This document shows positions 1-11,575 of a stretch of DNA of 64,000 nucleotides, piece by piece. The stretch lies in assembly GCA_949987735.1 (NCBI GenBank), contig OX465296.1, positions 206,071,082-206,135,081 on the forward strand. The letters are read 5' to 3'. Origin of the DNA: Leucophora obtusa. Its lineage: Eukaryota > Arthropoda > Insecta > Diptera > Anthomyiidae. A program made the translations under genes and the position numbers. The first letter of the stretch is position 1, and every line of letters begins with the position of its first letter. Under the pieces are notes generated by a model. The model was not told the DNA's origin, made no database searches, and saw nothing but the letters and a program-made list of their open reading frames with translations.

Positions 1-87
1 ACGGGTTTCGAACAATTTCACTCGTTCACGTATGCCCTAATACGGCCCCTGCTAACTTTTCTTAAAATAACGAATAATTGTGAATAT

Positions 88-136
<49 letters not shown>

Positions 137-921
137 ATATATGTTAATGTATTCTTTTGGTTATATTTTAGTTACCCGTCCTAAGAAAATAATGTAATAT
201 TATTTTACTTTTCAGAAAATATACTAAAGAGGCGGGTTAAATTGTCGAATTTTATGTAGTAGCAGCACTCATTCGACGCGTATTGATGAGCTGATAACGG
301 GAAAATAATAATATATTTTTTGCAATATTGGGCCCAAAAGTTGTCAGTTACAATTTTTTGTTAGAATGATTTTAGTCCACGTCTGCAATTCTTATATTTG
401 TTGACAGCTTTAAAGTACAACAATTTCATTTAAAGCCTCATTCATACTGAACCCAATTTTGAAATTGTCCCAAATGGATCACGGAAGTACCATGGTACCA
501 ACGGAGTTCAAAATGTACCAAAAAAAGTACAATTGTACCATGTTTTCCATCCATGCTGTATCAATGTTTCATGTTGAAATTGTTCAACTGTGGCATCGTC
601 TGTATTAAAAAAATCTAAACAAGAATGAAACACATATTTAAACGAATGTTGCTTCGTGTGTAGCCAGCATAACAATATCATATTAGAATTTGGATTTGAG
701 GTAGAACAATATTCGAACTAAATATATGAAAATATAGGAAGTCTGAGAAAACAATTTTTGTATTTTTTAATGCAAAAATTAAAATAAGTGTCTTATTTAT
801 TTCTTCTAAAAAAATTTCCATTTAAATTATCTTCATTCCAAAGTCAATATCGTCGATTTTTACCACATTGAGTTTTTGATGGCAAAGTCACTATTGATGT
901 TATATTCATCTATGATATCAA
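1..921. other. AT-rich non-coding stretch
   Basis: No convincing gene on either strand. An (AT)n microsatellite occupies about 90-132. Around 490-540 there is a short cluster of GTACC/GGTAC words forming small palindromes. I see no exon-like codon bias and no recognisable domain. Confidence 0.6.
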
Positions 922-1770
922 CCCAGCAAAAAAAAATTGGAAGTCACGCTTAACAAGCAACTTATTTCCTTTTGTAGGAATAATTCTGAAAAACTTCAAA
1001 AAATTCACTCACATCTTTCATTGCTTCCAAAGTATCCGTTAGTATATTTTTACAGCTCTTTTAAAAGTAATTCTGAACAACATTCAAAAAATCACTTAAG
1101 TATGGCTTCTAAAGCCTAATTGCTCTAAAATTGATCCCAAAAATTGATTTTGATAAAATTTTTTTCCAAACAAATGATTGCGGGTTTGATTCTCGGCTGG
1201 ACCAATATTTATTTTATACCTTTTTTCTATTTTTTTTTTTTTTAATATTTATAGTTAATTGTTTAAATACAATACTTTTACGTTTAATATTTTTAAAAAT
1301 ATATATAAAATGTTGGTTTTTAATTTTTATTTAAAAAATAAAAATTGTTTTTTCGGACTTTTAATTAAAAATTAATTACAAATTTATTAATTTAGTTCGA
1401 GGCCAATTTCCTTATTATAAATTAACATAATAAGTACTTTTTTTCATAACTGCTATTTTCCTTCATCAGGATATTCTCCTGACAAATACTTCACAGAGTT
1501 TTTGCTTTCAAAAACCTCTACACTTTCAGGAATGAAAAGTACTTATTATGTTAATTCATAATAAGGAAATTAGCCTCGAACTAAATTAATAAATTTCTAA
1601 TTAATATATATAAAATTTTTTTTTCAAAAATTGCCTTTTATCCACATATGAAAATAGTTCTGAAAACAATATTGAATTGCTGTGAACCTTCTGCACTTTT
1701 TTAATATATAATATAATAAGTACTTTTATTGAAGAGAATAAAGCACAATATCTCGGGATTCCAAAGAATT
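922..1770 (+). mobile_element. CCCAGC-type TIR element, truncated copy A
   Basis: Starts with CCCAGCAAAAA, the same terminus as the elements at 26227-27236 and 50336-50631. It shares their internal sequence: the repeated CTTCAAAAAATCAC words, a tRNA T-arm-like module near 1181-1210 ending GGACCAATA, and the block at 1718-1765. The right terminus is missing. The copy is split by a 220-bp hairpin-forming insert at 1379-1600. The right boundary is approximate. Confidence 0.55.
1379..1600. repeat. Inverted-repeat hairpin (about 63-bp arms)
   Basis: The sequence at about 1380-1446 returns as its reverse complement at about 1535-1598 with very few mismatches; both arms contain TTAGTTCGAGGC. The loop is about 90 bp. 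It interrupts a CCCAGC-type element, so it looks like a small inserted foldback MITE. No coding content. Confidence 0.6.
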
Positions 1771-2124
1771 TATTTTCATGAAACTGCCACAGGGTGACAT
1801 TTATGTTTTTTTACCAATATATGCGATATAACCAATTTAGTATTCCAATATTTCTTATTCACCGTTCCATACGATTTCTTTCTATATATGTACTTTAACT
1901 GTGAACATACCAGAATGGAGTGGAAATTTAAATTCATATGTTTTCTTTTCGATCGCTCTTCAGAACACGCGATACAGAGATTTCAATATCGTTTAATATT
2001 CGAAAGGAGCATGGGCTGATTTAAGCGATTTTTTCCAGATTTACATTTTTAGAAAAGCTCATATGTCAATACTAATTTCTATTATATTATTATACAGTGG
2101 AACAAGTTTATAATAACCATGGAA

Positions 2125-2815
2125 ATAACATACAACAAATAAAAAAATAGCAGAAAAATCTACTAAGAATGAGTTAAAAATGATGTTGCAGAAAAAACTG
2201 CTGAATCTAGCAGATGTTTCGCTAAATATTAGTGAAATAACAACAGAAAAATAGAACTGTTAATTTTTCAGAATTTAAGTTATACCTAACTAAGAATGGC
2301 AGATTATACCTAAAATCTGCAGAATAAAGCAGAAAAAAGAAACTACAAAATTTTTATTATTTTTAAGTTAAATTTAGTTGAATGCAAATAGTAGTCTCAA
2401 TTTTTATTTGCATTAAAAAAATCGTAAAAAATTGAAATCAGCAGTTAACTATTTTTTTTTACCAAATATTTCTGTTGATTTTGCAGGATAGACTGATATT
2501 TGCCTTTTAATACTTTAATTATAAGATTTTGTATCTTGTTGTGTTGGAAATCAATAAATAAATAAATAAATAACTAAATTTAGTTTAAAATTAACAAAAA
2601 ATTTGTTGATTTGACACTTTAATTTTGCTATTTATAGTCTACTGATATTTAGAAAATTTTTTTACAGATTTTGAAGTATAATTTGTTAATTAACTAAAAG
2701 TGTAGTCAAATACATATAACTAAAATTATGTAAATTTAAGAGTTTTATTTTTGCTGTTCTTATCTGACTATTATTTAGCAAAAAACTATTAATTTCAGCA
2801 GTTTATTTTGCAAGG
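2125..2815. mobile_element. Palindromic MITE, AGCAG/CTGC family, copy 1
   Basis: The left half (ATAGCAGAAAAATCTACT, GTTGCAGAAAAAACTGCT) is mirrored by the right half (TTTTGCTGTTC, TTAGCAAAA, TTTCAGCAGTTTATTTTGC). The same family is present at 8925-11575, 51282-51966 and 55014-55330. It has no ORF and is non-autonomous. Boundaries are approximate. Confidence 0.55.
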
Positions 2816-3251
2816 TAATTTTTAACCCATTTTGAACCAAGCATGGATTCCGTGTGACAGATCTTGGTGGAAGGATAGGCCGGTTTCGTAGTAGGTAAGC
2901 ATTTTTTGTAATTTTTATGGCTAAGTCGCGTGTCCTTTAGTGGTGGTATAAGTAATTCAATTTGAAATGTTGACACTCTATACGCACTTAAATGCGTAAA
3001 AATTACATTTTTTTTTTTTTGATAATACAAATTTATGTGAAAAAATTAAAAGATATTTAAATCATTTCTTTTGCAATATTTTTAAGAACTTTTTAAAAGA
3101 AATGGTATTTTTAGACGATTTTTAAAAATTGTTATATGGCAACACTACTACCTACAATTTTACAAATACGAATAATCCTTGATAATATCAGCCAATTTAT
3201 TTTTTAAAGCGAGAACTGAACTCGCCGCTCTTTCTTATATTTTTAAATATT
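2816..3251. other. Non-coding stretch
   Basis: AT-rich sequence between two MITEs. The only open frame of note (minus, about 2803-3030) has no recognisable similarity and no splice context. Nothing else is seen. Confidence 0.5.
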
Positions 3252-3615
3252 GAATGTTATTTTAGTTTTGACTCAAGATCATAAATTAATATCACTTTCT
3301 GTTTAAATTATTAAATTTCGTTGATATTAGTCTAAGTTGAGTTGTTGATAACAAACCCGATTTGCTTTCAACAACCACATAAGTAGACGATTATCAAAAT
3401 ATTAACCCACTCAAAGGCGAAAGGCACTGATGATGGCTTTGTAGCGAAAGCCGAAAATGCGCATTCTGCCTTGCTGGTCTTATCGAATTTTTTCAATAAT
3501 TTTTATTCTTTGTAATTTACTTGTAAAAATTGTATCATCTTTCTTTGATTTGAAAATAATTTAAACAGAAAGTGATATTAATTTATGATCTTGAGTCAAA
3601 ACTAAAATAACATTC
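3252..3615. mobile_element. 364-bp element with 61-bp perfect inverted ends
   Basis: Bases 3252-3312 return exactly as reverse complement at 3555-3615 (left end begins GAATGTTATTTTAG). The 242-bp centre holds a hammerhead-like fold (3421-3472). There is no ORF. The arrangement could be a MITE, or a retroelement terminal unit inserted in inverted form. No clear target duplication is visible. Confidence 0.7.
3421..3472 (+). ncRNA. Candidate type I hammerhead ribozyme
   Basis: All conserved hammerhead core bases appear in order. Stem I is AAGGCA (3421-3426) with TGCCTT (3467-3472). The core CTGATGA is at 3427-3433. Stem II is GGCTTT (3435-3440) with AAAGCC (3447-3452). GAA is at 3453-3455. Stem III is AAT/ATT with a GCGC tetraloop (3456-3465). 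The cleavage base is C3466 after TT. One extra T (3434) sits between the CTGATGA box and stem II, which departs from the consensus and may reduce activity. Hammerheads of this size are known from Penelope-like retroelements and retrozymes. Assignment is by eye. Confidence 0.5.
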
Positions 3616-4321
3616 ATTTACTTAAAATAACAGATCAACTAAAAACATTTCCCCCACTCTTTTTAAATATTTAAAAAACAAAGTGCTTTGAAATAACGTC
3701 AAAAATAGTTTTATTCAAATCATTGTGTGACAACGCTGGAAGTTAAATTTTTGTAATTTTTTAAATACCGTTTATAGGCAAGGACTTAAAGTATCACATG
3801 CTTTCTACGCCATTGTAATATCGCCTTCCTATCAAAAGTTATAGGCTCTTAAAGAGTTTGTGGTCGAGATCTCGGCCGCTGGTACAAAATGAGTTAACTA
3901 ATGTTTAGTAGCTTTTCTGCTATTTTTATAGGCTGACTGTAGAGATATAATTAGTTCATTTCGCAATTTGCTGAATTAATGAAACTTTTTTTATTTTCTT
4001 TTACAGCCCACAGTATACGACATAGCTTTAAATGACATGAACTTCCTATTTGTTACATGTTAATGTGACATTAGAATGTCAATAAAAGCAAATCAAAAAT
4101 TAACCGTTTAGGTACCGATCTTTATTTACCACCTTTGTATTTTTTTTTATTTAGAGTTAATTTTTCTTGTAAGAAATATTTTTATTATAAGTAAAATTAA
4201 GGAAAAAATGTTAAACCTGAACCCAACTTTGCAGTCAATTTTGTAATATAAGATAATCCTTGGACTCTAATTAAATTAAATTTAAGTATTTCTTATTTAT
4301 TATTTATTTATTTTAATACAA
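3616..4321. other. Non-coding stretch
   Basis: AT-rich sequence with no exon-like frame or repeat family that I can place. Short homopolymer runs only. Confidence 0.45.
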
Positions 4322-5196
4322 CCCAATCAGAAATCGCCAGTGGAACAAAAAATCAAGCACTGTCATACCACTGGGTAACCATGGTGTTGAAAATAAATGA
4401 CTGGGAGAGCACTCATGTGGGAAGCTTTGCCAACGCTTGCAAAAATTTCGGTGGTTTATAAAAAAAACCACTGACAAAGAATGGTGTAAGAGTGATATGC
4501 CAAGGTTTGCAACCTGTGGTTATCCAGTGCTACCTAGCCAATGCTACCAGTAGTACAAAAACCAATTCACTGGTAGAGCAATGATTTTATAAAAATGCTG
4601 ACGCTTCGTTAAAAATGGTTTGCAGTCAGGAGGTTCCGAGTTCAAATCCGGTTACAAGGAAAAAAATTTTTTTGGATTTTTTTTAATTTAAAATTTTTTT
4701 TGTTCTATAAAATCAATTTTTTTGTTTGTGGAAAAGCTCCTTTAAGACCAACTTTTTTTTGCTCTCCCAACGCTGGCATATTAGTTCCAAAAACCTGTTT
4801 GCCAGTGCTAGCTTTTCCGCACAGCCAGTAATTGTCCAGCGATTATCACTCATTTATGTGTTTAGCTATCAAATATTATATGTCTCGTTAGCTTATCTGC
4901 CAATCTGACGGCCTGGGTTCATATCACGGCAGGACCGAAAAAAATACATATGAACTTTTTTTAAATTTTATTTTGTAAAATATATTTCCAGACCACCTAT
5001 TTGTTGGTTTGGCCAGCGTTTTGCCAACGTTCAAAAATTTTGTTTCTCCAGTGCTTTTCCGTCGCTTTTTGAACAGCCGGTCCTTTTGTCTAATGATGTT
5101 ATCATTTTGGGAATGGGAAAGCACTTTTTGCCAGTACTTGTAACACCTGTTAAAGTGCTTTGCGATTGCTTTCCTGTTTCTATTTTTCTGACTGGG
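4322..5196. mobile_element. 875-bp TIR element with tRNA-like modules (CCCARTCAG ends)
   Basis: The left end CCCAATCAGAAA (4322) and right end TTTCTGACTGGG (to 5196) are inverted repeats. Inside are many CCAGTGG and CCAACGCT words. Two segments resemble tRNA T-arms: GAGTTCAAATCC near 4637-4649 and GGGTTCATATCACG near 4915-4928. The layout parallels the CCCAGC elements but with different ends. No transposase is seen and no target duplication is clear. Confidence 0.55.
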
Positions 5197-8100
5197 ATGT
5201 TACAAGGAATTTTTTGTCAACTTAAAATTTTTTGGACCAAAAATTGTTTTCATTTAAATTTCTGCTTTTACTACAAACAATAAAAAATTGTTCGGATTAC
5301 ATTTGAAGAATATGAAATGATTCTTTTAACAATAAATATATTTCTTTTTTATTTTTTCATTAATTTTTTATTAAACAAAAGTCCCAGCAAGAGTTTTTAG
5401 AACCGATTACTCCTCAATCCATTAATGACTCCTAAAAGTCAAAATATAAGGTTTCGCTGTCCCATAACCAGTTCTTTAACTAGTTTGGAGGAAAAAAATC
5501 AATTGATAATAGGTCAAACTCTATATAAAAAGAACATAAAGCCTAAGTTGGTAGAAGAATTAGTAAAACGTCTTGTATATCAAGTATACAAGTTTTCAGA
5601 GACTTTTTTTTGCTAAAATTGTGTTTTCAGCAAAAGTTTTAGTTATATTTTTTCAACACTAAACTAATTTTCAACTAATGTTTTACTAATTTATTTTGCT
5701 AGCAAAATTGTGCTGATAAACACATTATTAGTGCGGACAACAACCAGACAGGCAAGATGTAGATGTCGCGGATTAGATATTTGACGTAGTGCGGACAAAG
5801 AAAATGATACTTAAACACATCTCTTCCAAGACATATAAAAATACAAACGTGAAATATTTTTGTATCTGTGTTTCATACACAACACAAAAGGACACCGATT
5901 GTATATACATAAAAATATAACACCCTAAGATAAAATATGATTTAGATTATAGAGACAAAATAAAATATTTAAATTCTATGAAGATAAAGATAAAAATCGA
6001 ACGTATAAACAAAATATTTATTAATATTGATTAAGTGAATTACAATGACAGACATTTTCTTCAGTAGTTTGGGTATTTTTTTGTGTTCCCTTTCGCTTTT
6101 TTAAGAAAAAGGTTTTTAAAATATAAAATCCGTATATCCTTTTTTGTTATTTGGACTACTAATGTGGAAGTCTGGACATTTTTATATTTTACGAAATTTT
6201 CTAAATAATGTTCGAAAGAATCACAAAAATATAATTTTTAGACTTAAATTTTCAGCAAATATATTAACTAAAGTACAATTTCTCTACAAATTTTTGGAAT
6301 TTTCTTCAGTCTACTAATACTTAGCAAAAGATTTTTAGCAAAGATTTTTTCATTTGCAATCGACTAAATATTAGCGAAATTTTTCTGATATTACTATTTT
6401 TTGTTAAAAATCTGCTCATTGACTAAAAATCTGCTAACACAGCAACGTTTTTTGCTGACTTTACTGACTTTTTTTTGAGTTTATAAGCAAGAAGGGTATA
6501 AAACTAAGAGCTGCAATGACTATCGGATCGCACATTGTACCGGACATCGCACAAAACAAGTGCATATAGGACGCTATGATGCCATTGTGGCGCACAGGAA
6601 TATAAGGGAATTTTCGTAGAAAAAAAAAATGTTTGAATTGTGAATAAAGAGGCGAAAAAATCTCTAAATTATGAGAGAAAAAAACAAATATTGATAAGTC
6701 AGAATTTAAAAAAGTGCAATAATTTTTGCTTATTTTTTATTTTGGATATTTTCATATGTTTTTATTACCTTCTTTCTTAGTTTTAAAAATTTATGTTGTA
6801 ATTTTTAGTTACTGGGAATTCACTTCAACTTTTTCCTAAATAGAAAATAATAAATAAATAGAAAATAAAAACATCGAACTAGAGGCTGAATAATATCTGC
6901 CCTCATTATGATTAATTAAAAACTGAAATCATCATTTAGCTAATCCACTCAATTCAATAGTCCCATCTATGCTATGCATATATGTTTTAATTTTCCAATT
7001 AGAGTTTTTGTATGTTTACATACGATATGTACCAAAACTTTAACATAAATAATTTCTTGAGGGTAAATTAAAATTCTTAGGGGGTAGTTTTTTTTATACA
7101 TTTAAAGGTTTCTTGAGGGTAAAAAGTAATTTTTTTTCAGCAGCCTATGATCAGTCTGTATTTTGTATTAAGATCTCATTATTTAAAGAAAAGAAACTGC
7201 TTTTGTTTTGAATTTCCTAACTATGATTGGTTATTTACTATATAAAAGGATCTTAACAGGGTGGTTTTAGAAAAAAAATCTATAAAGTATAATAAACGTT
7301 ATTTTTAGACGATTTTTTTCACAATTTGTTTGCTTTTTTATTACAAAACATGTTCCTTTGATTTAATATATTTCAAAGGAATAATAATAAAACAAATAAA
7401 GTAACGGGTGAAAAACGGGAATAGCTTAAAAGAAAGAAGCCATGTTTTATTTAGCAATGGGTGGCGGATGTAAATGTTTATATATTATTGCGTACTCTCA
7501 ACAATCTGAAAATAGTTATAGGGATATATCACAACTTGTTACTACGTTGTTAATATTTTAATTCAGTTACTAAATAATAATTAAAAAAATGGGTAAAACG
7601 ATTTAAAATTTGTGAATTAAAATGACAAAGAGGCCTACAAAATCAGAACAATTTATGGATTTATAAATATTTTGTTAGGTTAAAAAAATTATGTTTCAAG
7701 GAAAAAAAGTCAAGTAAATGTGTTACATTCATATTTACCGAAATTTTGCATAAGCTCCACAGTAGGGTTGTAACTTTTTATGTTGTTTGCAATTATAAAA
7801 TTTTACCTATCCCAGCCTTAAAGTCAATTCAAAAATATTAAGAAACATGATATTACAATTTCACGGTTCACAAAAAAGTTACCGCATGAACCTTTTTGAA
7901 ATTTGGAGTTCATATTTTTTAATTAAACAAATTAAAACAAAAGTTTTTATGTTTTTTTTATTTTCTGGAGTCATCAAAAACATAGTTGCTTTCTTTTCAA
8001 AAATTAAAAAAAATTAATTACACGATGCAAATTAACTGACTGAAATTTTGCGATTTTTTGGAACTCGAAAACAGCTCTCGCAAGTCAACCGATGTTCAAA

Positions 8101-8924
8101 ATTAAATTTTTTCCCCGATTTTAAATATTTTCCCACAATTATTTTCTAGTATTAAAACCTCAGAATCGAAGAGTTTGTTTATTTAAACCTGCCTAGTGTA
8201 CATGGATCGATTCAGAGGAAAAAAAGGTCAAACCCCATATTTGAGCTCGCTGATTTCCAGCAAACCTTGTGCTGAAATTACTAACTTTTTTGCAAGTACG
8301 GTCCTGACTAAAAATTTGCTGACACAACAACATTTTTAGCTGACTTTACTGACTTTTTTTTAGTGTACAGTAAGAGATCCACCGTTAATTTGCAAATCAA
8401 AAGCATAAAATTATATTGTACTTATAATGAATAAAAATTTTTAATAACTGCAGAATCGTTTGGAATTTTGGATTTAAATTCTAAGAAAGGTGAAATATTT
8501 ACACATGTTTTGTAAATGAAAAAAACGTATTTTTTAATATTTTAAATATAAAAAAATTACCAATTTTGTCAGCTGTTTTGAAATGTTTATAGTTAACTAT
8601 TGTCAGTCATTTCTACGGCTGTATTTTTTAAGTTAAAAATAACACAATTTTTAGTTATTTTAAATATAAATACTCGTACCTTTATCGCCATTTTAGTAAT
8701 TTGTGTATCTTAGTTTTGAAGTTAACAACCAATTTAAGCAACAACTATTTGCAAATACTTTTATATATTCGCTATCATATATAGATGGCGTTATTTCCCG
8801 ATTTTTTTTTATGTATAATCAAAAAATAGCTTCTATGTCGCAAACTAAGCGAAATTGAGCAAAATTGACAAGAATTTGTTAGCAATGGAAAAAGTCTTTA
8901 AAATTTTTTGCTAAAGTTACTACA
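5197..8924. other. Gene-free stretch with MITE fragments
   Basis: No gene recognised. It contains degraded copies of a family marked by the words AAATAATGTTCGAAAGAATC and CTGACTTTTTTTTGAGT (about 5620-5720, 6170-6480, 8270-8365; another copy at 12500-12830). At about 8380-8730 is a truncated relative of the AACTG element seen whole at 16728-17496. The direct repeat TAGTGCGGACAA occurs near 5729 and 5786. Confidence 0.5.
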
Positions 8925-9925
8925 CTTATAGAAATAAATTTGTAAAAATAGCAGAAAAAATTACTAAAAATTAGTTAAAAATGATGCTGCAGAAAAACTG
9001 CTAAAATTAGTGGATTTTTTTACTAAATACTAGTAAAATAAGAACAGCAAAATTAAAACTGTTAAATTTACAGAATTCAAATTATATTTAAGTTAACTTT
9101 TAGTTAATTGAAAATAATAAATTGTACTGTAAAACCTGCAGAAAATTTTGCTAAATATTACAGGACTAAAAATAGTAAAACCAAAAATAGCAAAACCAAA
9201 CTGAACTGAATGCGAATAACAGTCTCTCATGCTAGAATCGGCAGAAATGTTTGCTAAAAAATTGTAAACTGCTGTTTTCAAAAGACCCGATTTTTACTTG
9301 CATTTAAAAAAAATTTAGAAAATTTTTAATTTTTTTGGTGATTTTGTAGACTACACTGAGAAAGTTATCATCACTTCAGTAATGAATTTCTTCATAGTTT
9401 TAATGAAAAATGTCACTGAAACTCGTCTATTTAAACTTTTCATAGAATCTATGTAACAGGTTTCATTAAAGTCAATGTTTATGAAAAGTTCATAAAATTA
9501 ATGAAACTCTACATAAAATCAATAGATCACTCCTCCAATGAATAAAGCATTCAGCCAATGAAGAGCTTCATAAAATCTATGAAGCAATTTCATTTATTAT
9601 TATTTATTATAGTTGGTTGTTGTCGTTGCTAAGCTGGAGTGGATAAATAAAAAGTATTTAGCAAATGCAAAAAGCCTAATAAAGTTGTGGCATATGTACG
9701 GATGTACAAAATATATATCTAATGAAAGAATTCATTAAATTAAGAAGTTTCAAAAAATATTATAATAACCTTAATTTAATTAATGAAATTCTTTATTAAT
9801 GTTTCGAAAGAATTAATATGATTTATAAAAAAATTCTAATTGCATGAAAATTTTTAAAAATTACTGAAATGACGATATTTTATGAAAAAATTAAAAAAGT
9901 AAATACTATTGAACGATTTCATATA

Positions 9926-10078
9926 TGTGACGCGAAAAATAGAAAGGGACCTAAGGATAGAAAGGGACCTAAGGTCAGGAGAGCATTGGATCGGTCTCAT
10001 TCGATGCTCAGATGTTGTCCACAAAAAAAAAAAAATTAATTTTTTACCCTTAGGTCCCTTTCTCTATGCGCTGTCACA
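9926..10078. mobile_element. 153-bp MITE with TGTGAC..GGGACCTAAGG ends
   Basis: The ends TGTGACGCG(n)AGAAAGGGACCTAAGG and its inverse (CCTTAGGTCCCTTTCTCT...GTCACA) form TIRs of about 36 bp. The flanks may carry a TATA duplication, though the local AT repeats make this weak. It shares ends and a GATCGGTCTCATTCGATGC segment with the larger copy at 31575-32240, so it is an internally deleted derivative. Confidence 0.6.
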
Positions 10079-10237
10079 TATATAAAGAACGTTTTCACTA
10101 AATTTATGAAGATCTAATTTATGAAATTCAATTAATTTTTTTAATGAAATTATGAAATTTTATGAAAGAAAAGATATGAAAAATTTCATAATATTAATTA
10201 AATATTATATGCTCGTTATAGGAACGACGGGAATATA

Positions 10238-10809
10238 CAGTAGTGGACTAAAGTGGATACATTAGTTCAACATTTTTAGAAATTTGTTATAATTTTTATT
10301 TTATTATAGAAACTTAAATGATTTTTTTTAAAGCAAAAAATTAAAACATTCTTCTTCAATAAAAACCTAAATATGGTAGACAATATCATTAAGAAGTTAA
10401 TAAAAAAAAATAATTGCAAATTGTGACCGCTTTTATCCAATATTGTTCATATTTGAAATTTTCGGCAAATTCTTTCTTTAATATTTTGTCGAAAGTCCTT
10501 TGTGCTTTCAAACAGATTTAATGCGAGAAGGCATGCTTTCCGCGAGATTTTTAATAGTTTGATGTGGAATATTTGTCCATTCCGCTGAAACTCGTGACCA
10601 AAGATCATCTAAGTTGGTCAGTGCTCGTTCGCATTGGGAGAGTCTTCTTTTGACAATTGCCCACCAATTCTCGATGGGATTCAAATCGGGGCTCTGACCT
10701 GGCCACTTCAAAAACTGGAAAAACTACACTTGTATATCACAAATTGAACAAAAGTTATTAATACAGTTTTAAAAATATTCAAATATGTATCCACTTTAGT
10801 CCACTACTG
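10238..10809 (-). mobile_element. Defective Tc1-like transposon
   Basis: A 23-bp perfect TIR begins CAGTAGTGGACTAAAG at 10238 and is mirrored up to 10809. TA dinucleotides flank both sides (10236-10237 and 10810-10811), the Tc1/mariner target duplication. The element is 572 bp, well short of a full Tc1, and keeps only the C-terminal part of the transposase on the minus strand. It sits inside the 9356-10845 insertion. Confidence 0.85.
10508..10711 (-). pseudogene. Tc1-type transposase, C-terminal fragment
   Basis: A 67-residue open frame starts within the motif WPGQSPDLNPIENWW, the hallmark around the third catalytic acidic residue (E of PIEN) of Tc1-family DDE transposases, followed by a typical basic tail (KRRL). 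The N-terminal DNA-binding domain and the first two catalytic Asp residues are gone. The right terminal repeat lies about 100 bp upstream of the remaining codons, so this is an internal-deletion product without activity. Confidence 0.85.
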
Positions 10810-11028
10810 TATATAATATCATGAAGGATAATTATTTCAGTTTACTAATTATTTAGCAATTTTTTTGCAGATTTTGTAGATTTTAGCAGGTTAACAAAAA
10901 TTTAACTCGAATATAACTAAAATTCTGTAAATTTAACAGTTTTATTTTTTTGTTCCTATATTATCAATATTTAGCAAAAATGATCTGCTAATTTTAGCAG
11001 TTTTTACTGCAACATAATATTTAACTAA

Positions 11029-11527
11029 TTATACCCTACACCACTATGTGGTCAGGGTATTATAAGTTTGTGCTGATATTGGTCCTAGACCCACCTTATA
11101 GTATACCGATCGGCTCAGAATTTTTTTTATTTCGATTTAACGATGTCCGCCTGTCCGTCCGTCCGTCTGTCTGTCTGTCCATGCATTCTTGTGTGGACTC
11201 TACAGGTCGCCAATATTAAGATATTTTTATGAAATTTGGTACACAGACCTATGTTGGCCCAAGGACGAAGCCTATTGATTTTGGTTAACACCGGTCCATG
11301 TCCATATAAGGGTCCCCCCAAAATTGGCTTGGTTACAAACTGCAGGTCGCAAATATTAAGATATTTTAATGAAATTTGGTTCGCTGACTCACATTATAGA
11401 AAATTTTGACACAAGTCCCATTTTAACCCATTCGAATTTCGGATCCAAACATTAGTTGGCTTTTAACCAGACTGGTGTAGGGTATTGTATAGTCGGCATG
11501 CCCGACTTTAACCTTTTTACTCGTTTT
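11029..11527 (-). mobile_element. mini-me/DINE-1-like repeat, copy 1
   Basis: Bounded by ATACCCTACACCACTATGTG and CATGCCCGACTTTAACC. It contains a (GTCY)n stretch (CTGTCCGTCCGTCCGTCTG, about 11150-11180) and the conserved words GTATACCGATCGGCTCAGAA and AGGTCGCAAATATTAAG. This plan matches dipteran mini-me elements, which are related to DINE-1/Helitron repeats. It is non-coding and is the shortest of four large copies, with about two internal units. It is inserted into the palindromic MITE 8925-11575. Confidence 0.65.
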
Positions 11528-11575
11528 TATTAGGTTTAAATATTTTACAGACTTTTTTCTATTAGTGTAGGTAAA

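Larger units (their letters stand above)
9356..10845. mobile_element. Inserted element with ACTGA..TTATC inverted ends
   Basis: The left end ACTGAGAAAGTTATC and right end GATAATTATTTCAGT are imperfect inverted repeats, and the flanking palindromic MITE resumes on both sides. The interior is rich in the word AATGAA and itself carries two further insertions (9926-10078 and 10238-10809). No coding frame of its own is recognised. Confidence 0.45.
8925..11575. mobile_element. Palindromic MITE copy 2, split by nested insertions
   Basis: The left half (8925-9355, with ATAGCAG and GATGCTGCAGAAAAACTGC) and right half (about 10846-11029 and 11528-11575, with TAACAGTTTTATTT and TTAGCAGTTTTTACTGC) are inverted relatives of each other and match the intact copy at 51282-51966. 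The gap holds an ACTGA-ended element (9356-10845) and a mini-me-like repeat (11029-11527). The host copy is therefore older than both inserts. Confidence 0.6.
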
